From an uncultured Aeromonadaceae bacterium (GTDB lineage Bacteria; Pseudomonadota; Gammaproteobacteria; Enterobacterales; Aeromonadaceae), in contig CAMFKP010000001.1 of NCBI GenBank assembly GCA_945957385.1, forward strand, positions 79,154 to 143,153: a DNA stretch of 64,000 bases, written 5' to 3'. The translations under genes and the position numbers were made by a program. The notes below the pieces were generated by a model. It was not told the DNA's origin, searched no databases, and saw nothing but the letters and a program-made list of their open reading frames with translations. Below are positions 8,108-16,292 of the stretch, one piece after another. The first letter of the stretch is position 1, and the number at the start of each line of letters is the position of its first letter.

Positions 8108-9394
8108 ATGGGCCAAGACTTGCTAAGAATGCCTGCCGGTTCTGCTGTTCAGCTTGAACTGGATGAGCCACGCTTCAAAATGCCGAATCAGCAAATCAGT
8201 GCAACAACTGATGAAGAAGCATTTGAGACATGGCTTAAAACGCGGGCGACGTGGAGTAAACATACGTACGACTCGTACCAGCGGGTCGTTAGGCGTTTCT
8301 ACGATTGGCTGCGTAATACAAAGAATTTGACGTTGCGGCAAGTGACCGGTGATGTGCTTGCCGACTATAGGCTTTTTTTGGGCTCATTGGATGAGCAGTA
8401 CAAAAATGATGTGAGCTACATACAGGATGTTAGTGCCGATTGGGGTGACATTCGATGGCGCAATGTTGACAAAGGCGGGATACCAAAGCATTCGTTTAAC
8501 AACGCCCCACCCTTGTTTGCGAAACGTAAACGGTCAGGCATGTCTTCGGAAAATGGCCGCACCGGAAAATCGATGTTTCTTGGGCAGCGAAGCATTGCAT
8601 ACAACATGCAAGTGCTAGGGGCTTTCCTTCGGTTCTTGGCCAAGGTCGGGTATTTGCCATTTGATCCAACTGTTTCACTGCCCAGGAATGGTCTAAGGAA
8701 AAATCAGGCGGATAGGTATTTCGCTGTTGAAGATTGGGATGTTGTGTTTAAGGCTTTGAGCAAGATGGAGCCAGAAGAAACACAAAAGGGGTATGAGCGG
8801 GTTTGTACAGCAAGGGCGCGGTGGCTCTTTGCATTGGGGTATTTAACTGGGCTACGTCGTTCAGAGATTATCAGTGCAAAAATGTGCGATATTGTCAGAT
8901 CGAAAAACAGGTTTGTTTTGAAGGTCTGGGGTAAAGGGCGGAATAAAGATGATCCGCACGATTATGACCGGCTTTTACTTAGTGATGCTTGCATGAGTGA
9001 GTTGAATCGCTACCGTGAGGCGCTTGGTTTGCCTGCGCATACTGGCATGGGCGAGGATCGGCCTCTGGTGGCCAATCTTGGGCGGAGGCCGGCTGACGCA
9101 CTAAAACACATGTCGGTTTCTGGCGTACGAAAGATCTTTATTGAGACACGGACAAAGCTGATTGGCCTTTTAATGGATGACCACCCTGCCCTTGCCCAAA
9201 GGCTTGAAAAATCGACATTGCATTGGCTGAGGCATACCGGTGGATCTCATATGTTACAAAATGGTTTGCAGCTTGAAGAGGCGCAGCAATGGTTCAGGCA
9301 TAAAGATGTGGGCACAACGCTGATCTATACGCATCATGAAGAAGATGCGTTGCATAATGCGTTCAATAGTGCATCTAAGTTGCCAGGTGACTAA
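8108..9394 (+). CDS. Tyrosine recombinase (phage-integrase family)
   Basis: 428 residues. The N-terminal SAM-like core-binding domain spans about residues 38-190 (WSKHTYDSYQRVVRRFYDWL) with an insertion at about 100-150. The catalytic domain has the full set R250, K276, H372, R375, H398 and nucleophile Y407. It should cut and rejoin DNA at a specific site, for integration, multimer resolution or inversion. The ATG at 8108 follows GGGAAG. A 40-bp palindrome lies directly upstream. The 3' end overlaps by four bases with a convergent integron-type recombinase. Confidence 0.9.
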   Translation: MGQDLLRMPAGSAVQLELDEPRFKMPNQQISATTDEEAFETWLKTRATWSKHTYDSYQRVVRRFYDWLRNTKNLTLRQVTGDVLADYRLFLGSLDEQYKNDVSYIQDVSADWGDIRWRNVDKGGIPKHSFNNAPPLFAKRKRSGMSSENGRTGKSMFLGQRSIAYNMQVLGAFLRFLAKVGYLPFDPTVSLPRNGLRKNQADRYFAVEDWDVVFKALSKMEPEETQKGYERVCTARARWLFALGYLTGLRRSEIISAKMCDIVRSKNRFVLKVWGKGRNKDDPHDYDRLLLSDACMSELNRYREALGLPAHTGMGEDRPLVANLGRRPADALKHMSVSGVRKIFIETRTKLIGLLMDDHPALAQRLEKSTLHWLRHTGGSHMLQNGLQLEEAQQWFRHKDVGTTLIYTHHEEDALHNAFNSASKLPGD

Positions 9395-10074
9395 AGGGCG
9401 TCTAAAGGACTTTTGGCGTTCTCGCGAAGTTTGTTGGCAAGTTTGACGTAGGGAATGGTTGTGCTGATGTCTGAATGACCGAGTAGCTTCTGAACAGTAC
9501 GGGCATCATTGCCTGATTGGATCAGATGTGTAGCAAAAGAATGACGCAGCGTATGAGGCGTGGCAGGTGTCGTGATGCCAGCTGCATGGATGGCTTTTTT
9601 CATGGCACGTTGAAGCAGCTTTTCATCCTGATGGTGGCGTGTTTTTAGGCCTGTATCTTTGGATACGACATAGCCAGTGGTTGGGAAAAGGTACTGGAGC
9701 TCCCAAGAAGAATCATTGTTGGGGTACTCAAGTGATAGTGCAGGTGGAACGTGAACCCGAGAATGACCTGCAAGTACGTCGGTATCGTAAATGCGGCGGC
9801 GTTGCTCAAGATGCTCTTTCAACTCAGGGATTAAGGTTGAAGGAAGGAAGGTTGTGCGGACTTTATGTCCAATGGGGTCACGTATGGTTATCTGCTGCGA
9901 TGCGAAGTTTAGGTCACTTATTCGCAGCCGCATGCATTCCATTAACCTAATGCCGGTGCCGTAAAGCAAGCGAAGTTGTAGGCCATACAAGCCTTCTGAA
10001 TGGAGAAATAGGGAAACTAATTCCATTCGAGAAAGAATAACGGGTAGAGATTCAGAATCTTCGGGTTTTGTCAT
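9391..10074 (-). CDS. Integron-integrase-type catalytic domain, N-terminus missing
   Basis: 227 residues from ATG 10074, whose codon overlaps the upstream stop (ATGA). It resembles the C-terminal two-thirds of IntI integrases: LLYGTGIRLMECMRLR, the IntI-specific block ending RHHQDEKLLQRAMKKA, and TPHTLRHSFATHL. Catalytic residues are R43, H174, R177, H200 and Y209. Their spacing (131, 3, 23, 9) equals that of IntI1 R146, H277, R280, H303, Y312, so nothing is missing within this domain. About 100 N-terminal residues forming the core-binding domain are absent, and no remnant is seen upstream, where another gene begins. No attI or attC sites were found. It may be a domesticated or regulatory derivative, or need a partner for DNA binding. 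Confidence 0.8.
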   Translation of the reverse strand: MTKPEDSESLPVILSRMELVSLFLHSEGLYGLQLRLLYGTGIRLMECMRLRISDLNFASQQITIRDPIGHKVRTTFLPSTLIPELKEHLEQRRRIYDTDVLAGHSRVHVPPALSLEYPNNDSSWELQYLFPTTGYVVSKDTGLKTRHHQDEKLLQRAMKKAIHAAGITTPATPHTLRHSFATHLIQSGNDARTVQKLLGHSDISTTIPYVKLANKLRENAKSPLDAL

Positions 10075-10310
10075 AGATGTGGGCCCAGAGGATACCAAGC
10101 ATCAGTGCCATCAGGGCGATGATAGCACCATTCCCAGCCAGGTTCGCCAGAATCGTCGCCTTCAACGTTGAGCTGTATTTGGGCTTTTGAATCATCACTG
10201 GCAGTGATGGTCAGCATGCGGTGCCCAAAGCCTATGAATTCTGAAGTGACTGTGCCTGTCCTACCGTCACGGTTTCTGGTCTTGGTTCCTTTCCACTGGC
10301 CAGCGGGCAT
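10071..10310 (-). CDS. Small beta-rich protein coupled to integrase-like gene
   Basis: 79 residues from ATG 10310, chosen for its strong GAGGCGAGG ribosome-binding site. The sequence alternates short strands (GRTGTVTSEFIGFGHRMLTITASDD) and ends in an aromatic-rich stretch. It overlaps the integrase-like gene by ATGA, so the two are translationally coupled. I do not recognise the family; it could be a small SH3- or OB-like DNA-binding accessory to the recombinase, which is speculative. Confidence 0.55.
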   Translation of the reverse strand: MPAGQWKGTKTRNRDGRTGTVTSEFIGFGHRMLTITASDDSKAQIQLNVEGDDSGEPGWEWCYHRPDGTDAWYPLGPHL

Positions 10311-10491
10311 TTTTCCTCGCCTCAAGTTATTTAGCTGATACCATTTTAGGTGCGTTTGTCGCACCTCGCAAGTGTTGCGTTAGTGGGGTGGTGGCTCAGG
10401 TGCAACATAGTTGCATTTGAAAGCGGGAAATCAATTTTTCAGCGATATTCTTTGTTGATTATGCTTGGTTTCAATGGGATGGTGGCTATTC

Positions 10492-11127
10492 ATGAAGAAG
10501 GTGTATTTTGGATGGTTATTCGCTGTGGTCAGCGGGGTTTGTTTTGGAAACGTTATCGGGTGGCAGGATTTAAAACCTGCACCCTCCCCTGTATTGGTTA
10601 AGCAGATAGATACGCTAGATAAGGGGGAGAAAACTCAGCTGAGGGATGCATATTACAAAGCTGATTTGAAATACCGGATGTCTAATAGTGGTCTGAAGCT
10701 GAAATCTTTGTCTATTGAGGACAAGAAATATTTGGGGGGTGTGTTCGACAAAAAAATTGAAGCTATTGCGGATGCAATGGTGCGATATGACAGGGATGAA
10801 GCGGGAAAATTAATCACGCCACCAGCTGGGCGTGTAAAGATTAAAGGCTATGCTTTGCCGCTTGATTTGGGCAAGGGGGCAAAATTTAGCACATTTATGC
10901 TAGTGCCCGTAGTTGGTGCGTGTATTCACGTACCTCCGCCGCCTGCTAATCAGATGGTGCTTGTACATCTGGAGGACAAAGATGGTGTTGAGCTGCCTTT
11001 GTACGCAGCAGTCACTGTAGAGGGGCAGCTGAAAGCCCAGGGCGTAAAAAGTAAAGCCAAATTTATCGATGGCCAAGGCATCATCGACAGCGGGTACATC
11101 ATGACCGGTGCAAAGATCAGGATGTAA
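10492..11127 (+). CDS. DUF3299 family exported protein
   Basis: 211 residues with an N-terminal signal sequence (about residues 1-20). The family signature is clear: VKIKGYALPLD and VPVVGACIHVPPPPANQ, as in DUF3299 proteins, which are usually periplasmic or lipid-anchored and of unknown function. Chromosomal members often sit near ABC transporters; here it is alone and convergent with a regulator gene, with ends overlapping by 11 bases. ATG 10492 is preferred because the signal peptide then starts with MKK. Confidence 0.8.
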   Translation: MKKVYFGWLFAVVSGVCFGNVIGWQDLKPAPSPVLVKQIDTLDKGEKTQLRDAYYKADLKYRMSNSGLKLKSLSIEDKKYLGGVFDKKIEAIADAMVRYDRDEAGKLITPPAGRVKIKGYALPLDLGKGAKFSTFMLVPVVGACIHVPPPPANQMVLVHLEDKDGVELPLYAAVTVEGQLKAQGVKSKAKFIDGQGIIDSGYIMTGAKIRM

Positions 11128-11419
11128 GCAGTTTTTTGGCAATGCCTTGTGGGCTATCTAGCGTCAACTTATAGCCGTATCCATGAACCGTTTCAATTTT
11201 GAATGGATGGCCCGATAATTTTTTTCGCAACCGGTGTACATAGACTTCAATGGCGTTGTCGCTAACATGGATGTCGTGAGCGACTAAGCGGGAGGCAATA
11301 TCCTCTTTGGCAATCGATCTATTCAGGGCGGACGCTAGAATATTGGCAACCAAGCGTTCCCTGCTTGTTAGGGTATGCAGTTCAGATTTGAGAAGATCAT
11401 TGATGCTGAAGTGGTTCAC
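11117..11419 (-). CDS. Stand-alone OmpR/PhoB-type winged-helix regulator
   Basis: 100 residues that are almost entirely a Trans_reg_C DNA-binding domain (LTSRERLVANILAS, then VYVHRLRKKL and the wing IETVHGYGYKL). There is no receiver domain. Such stand-alone domains bind DNA and may rely on expression level or partners for control; the receiver-like protein at 1552 lacks exactly this domain. It overlaps the end of the convergent DUF3299 gene. Confidence 0.8.
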   Translation of the reverse strand: MNHFSINDLLKSELHTLTSRERLVANILASALNRSIAKEDIASRLVAHDIHVSDNAIEVYVHRLRKKLSGHPFKIETVHGYGYKLTLDSPQGIAKKLLTS

Positions 11420-11478
11420 AGGTTTACCTATTTATCTGTGGATCAAGCGAATGCAGCCAATCTCTTGCCCATTTTGAC

Positions 11479-11823
11479 CTAATCGTTAAAGGCGACAATG
11501 TGTTTGTCGTCAACATCAAAGAGAATGCCGATTTTTGTGCGCGAAGAAATGTTGGAGGCAACATTTACGGCCTCACCGTAATCGGTAAACAGCATGGCAC
11601 GGTCAGGTGTTTTAACGTACATACGTTGGTTCATGCCGGCATGCTCAGTCTGGGCAGCCAGGTAATCGTCAGTGGCAGGGGCGTGAATGACATAGCCGAG
11701 GTATTTGCTGGTGGGCGGCAAACCAAGTTCTTCAATCAACTCGGAGACGGGTTTGAGTTGGGTTGCTTCCATCGCTTGGCGAGCGCGTTCAGCTGGCGTG
11801 CCTCGTTGTTTTGCTTGTCCCAT
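11479..11823 (-). CDS. Hypothetical plasmid protein (MGQAKQRG start)
   Basis: 114 residues from ATG 11823. The opening MGQAKQRGTPAERARQA is a common start of small plasmid and phage proteins of unknown function. The rest is mixed alpha/beta without recognised motifs. Neighbouring small genes on the same strand have gaps of 120-150 bases, so it may have its own promoter. Confidence 0.55.
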   Translation of the reverse strand: MGQAKQRGTPAERARQAMEATQLKPVSELIEELGLPPTSKYLGYVIHAPATDDYLAAQTEHAGMNQRMYVKTPDRAMLFTDYGEAVNVASNISSRTKIGILFDVDDKHIVAFND

Positions 11824-11957
11824 GGGTATGCTCAAATAATTTTGGAAAATCGAAATATAGAACTCTAACGCTATTTCTTGATGCTCTGCGAGTTCGGAGG
11901 ATATTTTTTTGGTATCGCAGGCCGGCTCAATTTCAAGGCATTGAGATCGTGGTTATG

Positions 11958-12206
11958 TTACTCACCAAGCTCAGGGCAATAGATTGTTCTAGGGGTCAGT
12001 TTCTCGATGGAAACATTTCTGGTGTCAGTGCGCCATATGCCTGCGAGTTTTATGGCAACTTTAATGGTTGCCTTTTTGCCGGATGTTTTTAATACGACAG
12101 CAGCAATGAGCTGAGTGTAACCGTAGCCACCACGAGGGGTATAAGCCCAGTTGACTCGATCACCAGGACGAATAGTGTTATCAGCGGTGGCAGTAATATG
12201 CGTCAC
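11958..12206 (-). CDS. Small basic beta-rich protein
   Basis: 82 residues, basic, with KOW/SH3-like strand pattern (RPGDRVNWAY, then a central KKATIKVAIKL). No family recognised. It follows the next gene by six bases and is likely in one operon with it. Confidence 0.5.
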   Translation of the reverse strand: MTHITATADNTIRPGDRVNWAYTPRGGYGYTQLIAAVVLKTSGKKATIKVAIKLAGIWRTDTRNVSIEKLTPRTIYCPELGE

Positions 12207-12212
12207 TATGGT

Positions 12213-12455
12213 TTATCGACGAAAAGCAGGCGGCAGTGGCCCGATAGCATCAAAGAGCACTTTGTAATCTTGTGGTTGAACTGCTGCACCACCCCAATCG
12301 ATAGCTTGGCCAGCGCGTGCTTGTGAAACAAGCGTAGGGGTGAAATCTGGCTTATCGGATGCGTAGCGAATGATTTTGCGATCACCAGCGCAGGTGTTGA
12401 AGCGAGTGCCCTGAAAGGAGCTGTTGGCCTCTATGACCATGTATCGGGAATGCAT
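12213..12455 (-). CDS. Small hypothetical protein
   Basis: 80 residues, soluble, no recognised motif. It sits 15 bases after the HTH-like gene and 6 before the basic beta-rich gene, so all three are probably transcribed together. Confidence 0.5.
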   Translation of the reverse strand: MHSRYMVIEANSSFQGTRFNTCAGDRKIIRYASDKPDFTPTLVSQARAGQAIDWGGAAVQPQDYKVLFDAIGPLPPAFRR

Positions 12456-12470
12456 TGAGAGAGATCCAAT

Positions 12471-12806
12471 CTATGAGTCGGTACTGGCTATTTTGGGTGC
12501 GTTTAATGCACCTGTCAACGCCAGTTTTGCGCCAGCTGGTTTAATCACTGGCCCCCAGTCTACGATTCGATAGACAGGCCCAGTTTTGGTGATGTTTATA
12601 GCAAGTTGGATGGAGGCTTGAGCAATCAGGTAGGTGATGGTTTTCTTATCAAGCCCAGTGCTTTCAACAATTTGAACAAGAGTTGCACCTGTTGGCGTAT
12701 CGATTGCACCGAGGACAGAAAGAGTACGTCGAAAGTCGGCCTTCGGGTATGGATTTACTTTTTTCATTGGGGGCTTGGGTGCATTCATTGCACCCATGAT
12801 AGCCAT
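12471..12806 (-). CDS. Small winged-helix-like protein
   Basis: 111 residues. The middle part (SVLGAIDTPTGATLVQIVESTGLDKKTITYLI) has the pattern of a winged-helix DNA-binding domain. It is flanked by near-identical MGAMNAPK and LTGALNAPK tails, also coded by similar DNA, suggesting an internal duplication. It may regulate this small operon. Confidence 0.55.
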   Translation of the reverse strand: MAIMGAMNAPKPPMKKVNPYPKADFRRTLSVLGAIDTPTGATLVQIVESTGLDKKTITYLIAQASIQLAINITKTGPVYRIVDWGPVIKPAGAKLALTGALNAPKIASTDS

Positions 12807-12939
12807 TTTTCTCTAAAAAAGGAAAATTGGACGAGCCTACAAAGAAATGGGGTGTATGGTTTGGTGCGGTGGAAAGTATGGATTGGCTGGAGGATGGCGC
12901 TGGTGCTATTTGGCAGCACCAGCGCGCATAGGTCGTAAA

Positions 12940-13152
12940 TCAGTGAATGCCGGTGGCATCTGCGCAATATTTCCCGCAGTGTTCGCATTGTGGGACATAA
13001 CCGAACGATTCAATCGATGAATGGCCAGCTACAAAACTTCCCGATAGGCTGGCGAGTGCGGCGTCGGTGCATGCAGTTGAGCAGTATGGTTTTACGTGAC
13101 CGGTCGCAATCCCACCTTCTGTTTCAAATAAGCAAGTGATTTGATCTTGCAT
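12940..13152 (-). CDS. Small cysteine-rich protein
   Basis: 70 residues with cysteine clusters CSTAC and CEHCGKYC, spaced as in small zinc-binding domains. Two histidines near the C-terminus could add ligands. A GGAGAG ribosome-binding site precedes ATG 13152. Function unknown. Confidence 0.55.
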   Translation of the reverse strand: MQDQITCLFETEGGIATGHVKPYCSTACTDAALASLSGSFVAGHSSIESFGYVPQCEHCGKYCADATGIH

Positions 13153-13187
13153 GGGGCTCTCCTTAAAAATTTAGGCCGGTTGAGCTG

Positions 13188-13727
13188 CTAGCGTCGAGTC
13201 TGATCCATTTCCACAGCAGGACAAAGGTTCTTGAGGATTTCTTGAGCAGCAGGCGAAATCTCAAGCAATTGGTTAATTTGCTGAATATCAAGCGGTTTTT
13301 CATTGTCCTCGCTGGTTTGAATCAAATCGCATATTTGTAGAATGGTCGTGTCTTGCGGGTACGCACCATCGATGTCGTACCAATCCCACTCATCGTGCAT
13401 GAAAATGGCCGTATGTTTCTGGTTGATTTGTTCGGCGATTTTTTTTGCATATTCGCCCATTGGCAAAACGATGGTCAGATTTTCGTTAGGCAACAAGCAA
13501 AGATTGATTTTATGGCCGAGATAGAAGTCATTGGATTCATCTTCAATAACTGGCAAATCAAATTTGCCGATGCTCACGCTATTTTGGATGAAGTGATTGT
13601 AGTGATCGCCATCGCTTGTTGGTTGGATATGGATGAGTCGCCCGTTGTCAGCGTCAATGAGCGCTTCTGTGGTGATGTCACCCTCTTCCCAGTGGGAAAC
13701 AAATTTGGCTTTAAAGATGTTTGGCAT
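13188..13727 (-). CDS. Hypothetical acidic protein with strong promoter
   Basis: 179 residues from ATG 13727, chosen for CGGAGAAAACC just upstream. The protein is acidic with alternating strands and helices; no family recognised. Its promoter and leader (13728-13805) closely match those of the gene starting at 25661, so the two are probably controlled together. Confidence 0.6.
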   Translation of the reverse strand: MPNIFKAKFVSHWEEGDITTEALIDADNGRLIHIQPTSDGDHYNHFIQNSVSIGKFDLPVIEDESNDFYLGHKINLCLLPNENLTIVLPMGEYAKKIAEQINQKHTAIFMHDEWDWYDIDGAYPQDTTILQICDLIQTSEDNEKPLDIQQINQLLEISPAAQEILKNLCPAVEMDQTRR

Positions 13728-13775
13728 GGTTTTCTCCGGTATTGCCCTGCCTGAATTGACTGGGCTTATGAGGTA

Positions 13776-13805
13776 TATATTGGTCTTTATGCCGAATTTT
13801 GTCAA
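13776..13805 (-). promoter_or_regulatory. Sigma-70 promoter, conserved copy 1
   Basis: On the - strand TTGACA (13805-13800) and AATATA (13781-13776) are 18 bases apart. The same -35, -10 and spacing, plus matching flanks and a CCGGAGAAA leader, occur at 25708-25737. A consensus -35 suggests high expression. Confidence 0.65.
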
Positions 13806-13887
13806 TAGATTATGTCGCGATGGGAGGCGTAAGCCCACCCTGTAATGGGCTGGTGCCGTGACAGGCAGCACCAGCAAACCCAGCGGG

Positions 13888-14553
13888 TTAAAAAAGCGCT
13901 AATTGGCCGCGCTGGTCGATGATGGGCGCAGTAGCCCATGACAGGGCTTGACCCTCTAAGGTCTGATCAAAGCCCTCAAGGTCGGAAAAATCGACGGGGC
14001 AGCGGTTGATCTGGTCGCCTTCGCCTGTCAAACCTGCCCCCTTCCAAAACAAGACCGCCAAATCATCGAGCAGCATAACGACCAGGTGGCGATAGGCGCG
14101 ATAAATGGGGTCGGAGCGACGCTGCAGATAGGCCTCAGTTAGCCAGAGTCCGTGGCCTGTTGGCCTCTCCATGTACTTACGCACATCGGGGATGCTGATG
14201 CTGGCCATGGCGCTAGGAAGTGTTGAGGTAAAGGGGATGATTTGGTGGACGACGAAAATTGCGCCTCGGCTTTTGACAGTAGCGCCGATGCGCTGCTGAG
14301 CGTATTGGCCATGGCTTTTAAACGGGGTCGTTTGGCCTTGATAAGCCGACAAGGGGATTACGGCGTAGAAATCGAATGACAAATTGGCTTGGCCACGAGT
14401 TGAGTAGCCGGTGATAAAGCCGGTGTGGCCGCAGAGGTCGAAAAGTTTGACGCTGGCGCATTCTGACTGATCTTCACTGAGCATCTGGCAGGATGAATTG
14501 CCGCTGATGGCGTTGCTGAGGATGTCAATGGGAAGTTGGAGGGGCTGGATCAT
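13888..14553 (-). CDS. Hypothetical protein beside the palindrome region
   Basis: 221 residues, soluble, no recognised domain. It contains a helical stretch at about 125-175 and an aromatic, acidic C-terminus. It is the gene nearest the large palindrome, which makes a replication or partition role possible, but no initiator or ParB motif is visible. Confidence 0.55.
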   Translation of the reverse strand: MIQPLQLPIDILSNAISGNSSCQMLSEDQSECASVKLFDLCGHTGFITGYSTRGQANLSFDFYAVIPLSAYQGQTTPFKSHGQYAQQRIGATVKSRGAIFVVHQIIPFTSTLPSAMASISIPDVRKYMERPTGHGLWLTEAYLQRRSDPIYRAYRHLVVMLLDDLAVLFWKGAGLTGEGDQINRCPVDFSDLEGFDQTLEGQALSWATAPIIDQRGQLALF

Positions 14554-14629
14554 AAGTGGCGTCCTTGAATGCCCTGCGGTGCGCTGGGCTTATGGGAATA
14601 CGGTACAGGCGGTGGTCGTGGAAGTCAAG

Positions 14630-15603
14630 AATATCCTATAACCCAAGGCTCGCTGGCGGAGGCCAGCCCACGCGCCCCACGGGCGCTGAGATACGCCCCT
14701 CAAAATGGGAATATCCTATAACCCAAAGCGACTCCGCTTGACCGGACGGTTCGACAGGTCTTTTTCGCGCTCTTCTCCCCAGCAAAGAGGGCTCCACCGG
14801 CACAGTTAATATCCTATAACCCAAGGCAAACTGGCTGGCCCAGTCGCCCAGCCCGCCTTTTGCGCTCCGTTGACCCGCCCCTCCCCACTAGATAGCCTTT
14901 TGTTTTTCTCGTTTTTCGCTCGGATTGTTCCGTTTTTGCTCAAATTGAACCGGTTTTGGTGGATTTTTCCGCTATTTTGGCGTGGGAAAACGCATTGGCT
15001 GAGGTCGATCCGCTGCGGCGGTTGGTTTTGTTGGTCACAAATAAATATATTGGTGACAAGTCACATTGAATTGGACTCAATTCAGTCGTTGCGATCAATA
15101 AAATTGCTGGTTTTCCGCTTGGGGTGCCTTACCAGAGGGCTTAAATTGGGCTCAACGCATTGAATTGGGCTCAATTCAATAAATTGGTCCCAACAAAACC
15201 ATCCGCGCTGCAACGGGCGGCGGGTCTTATCCACTCGTGTTTTTTGTGGCGCAACGCATATTGAGAGGAAAAACGAGAAAACCAAAATGCCTTCTAGCGA
15301 GGGGGGAAGGTTCGTATCGCAGTGCTGGTGTTAGGACGAAAAAAGGCTGCCGAACCGCTCGGCCAAGCGAAGTCGCTTTGGGTTATAGGATATTCCCCTT
15401 TCGAGGGGCGTATCTTGGCAGGCCGCTGCGGTTGGCTTGGGCGCTTGGCCAAGTGCTCTGGGTTATAGGATATTATCAGTGCCGATCATGAGGCGAGCAT
15501 CTAACGGAGTGGTCTGGCCTAGCTGCCGGTGGCGGCGAAAGGACTACGCACGTCGGGCTCGTGCTGACGGAGCCGGCCTTTTGGCTTTGGGTTATAGGAT
15601 ATT
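14630..15603. repeat. Large imperfect palindrome with 16-bp repeats; candidate oriV or centromere
   Basis: This gene-free stretch (14554-15630) is built around a centre near 15.1 kb. Copies of AATATCCTATAACCCA lie at 14630, 14710 and 14808 in one orientation and, inverted, at 15378, 15459 and 15587. The pair 14689-14739 and 15365-15415 matches as inverted repeats at 48 of 51 bases, and weaker matching continues to about 85 bases. Further inner pairs are a T-rich arm 14895-14917 with 15268-15291, and 15015-15034 with 15189-15206. In the middle are two 16-bp palindromes GAATTGGRCTCAATTC (15068-15083, 15162-15177) with further half copies. Such nested repeats suggest an origin of replication or partition site. 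No Rep gene is recognised nearby. Confidence 0.7.
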
Positions 15604-15630
15604 ATCTGGCTTAAGCGAGCCCGCCGTTGC

Positions 15631-16143
15631 TTATGCCCTAAACAGCGCGACAATCCGATCTAGCCAGGTCACTACCCTCGCGTTTGGCACATCCAGTGCT
15701 GCTGGCGATTTGAGTAGCGCATATACCGTTCTGTTGTACCCCGCGTATCCATGATCAAATTCAAGCGAAAAGCATTCAGCAGCATATTTGGCAACCGCCG
15801 CTGAACGCCGCTGCCCTGCTTTGCAATGAACGATAATCTCGACTAGCTCGGGGTTGGCGGCCAGCGAGGTTAGAAAATCACGGATCTGGTTGGCGTGGTC
15901 TTTGACCGGAAAGCCTTTCTTGGCAGGATCGAAGTGCTGGCCGCGCTCGGCCAGTAGGCGGAAGGTATCCAGGTCGTATTCTGCATCCGCAAAGCGGATG
16001 CGCAGCAGCGCCCCCCACGCATGAGGGTTAATTAGCTCGGCAGTCCGATTGGGTTCAGTGATGGAAATTAGAGCGCAATTGGGGCTCGGGGTGCATCTGA
16101 GCGCTGCTGCCTCAGACATAAAGCTGACGGATCGGATTGGCAT
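15631..16143 (-). CDS. Dual-specificity-phosphatase-like protein
   Basis: 170 residues with the phosphatase signature HCKAGQRRS: nucleophile C107 and R113 fit the C-X5-R rule exactly. The preceding region supplies the usual strands and an acidic segment. It could dephosphorylate protein, nucleotide or RNA 5' ends; similar small phosphatases occur on phages and plasmids with unknown targets. The seventh copy of the 16-bp repeat lies about 18 bases before the start codon, inside its likely promoter, so the same factor that binds the palindrome may control it. A later in-frame ATG (16119) is possible. Confidence 0.7.
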   Translation of the reverse strand: MPIRSVSFMSEAAALRCTPSPNCALISITEPNRTAELINPHAWGALLRIRFADAEYDLDTFRLLAERGQHFDPAKKGFPVKDHANQIRDFLTSLAANPELVEIIVHCKAGQRRSAAVAKYAAECFSLEFDHGYAGYNRTVYALLKSPAALDVPNARVVTWLDRIVALFRA

Positions 16144-16160
16144 GAACGGGGATGCCCAGC

Positions 16161-16176
16161 TGGGTTATAGGATATT
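16161..16176 (+). repeat. Seventh copy of the 16-bp repeat
   Basis: TGGGTTATAGGATATT, identical to the copies in the palindrome, stands alone just upstream of the phosphatase-like gene. On the - strand it contains TATAAC, which could act as a -10 element. Confidence 0.7.
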
Positions 16177-16292
16177 CTGGTAAATAGCGGCATGCGCGTC
16201 ACCGCCGTGCGACGTGCTTAGCCCATAAATGGCACCGGCTGCCACATCGATGCCGTGGCATGCGGTGCCTGATCGTGGATGTGCGGCCAGTT

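Noticed and set aside
10311..13187. The row of small genes as an integron cassette array next to the integrase-like gene
   Set aside because: No attC-like inverted sites with GTTRRRY cores were found between the genes, and some have their own operon-like spacing.
14630..16176. The seven 16-bp repeats as a CRISPR array
   Set aside because: They are too short, occur in both orientations, are spaced irregularly (80 to about 570 bases) and the sequences between them pair with each other rather than being unrelated spacers.
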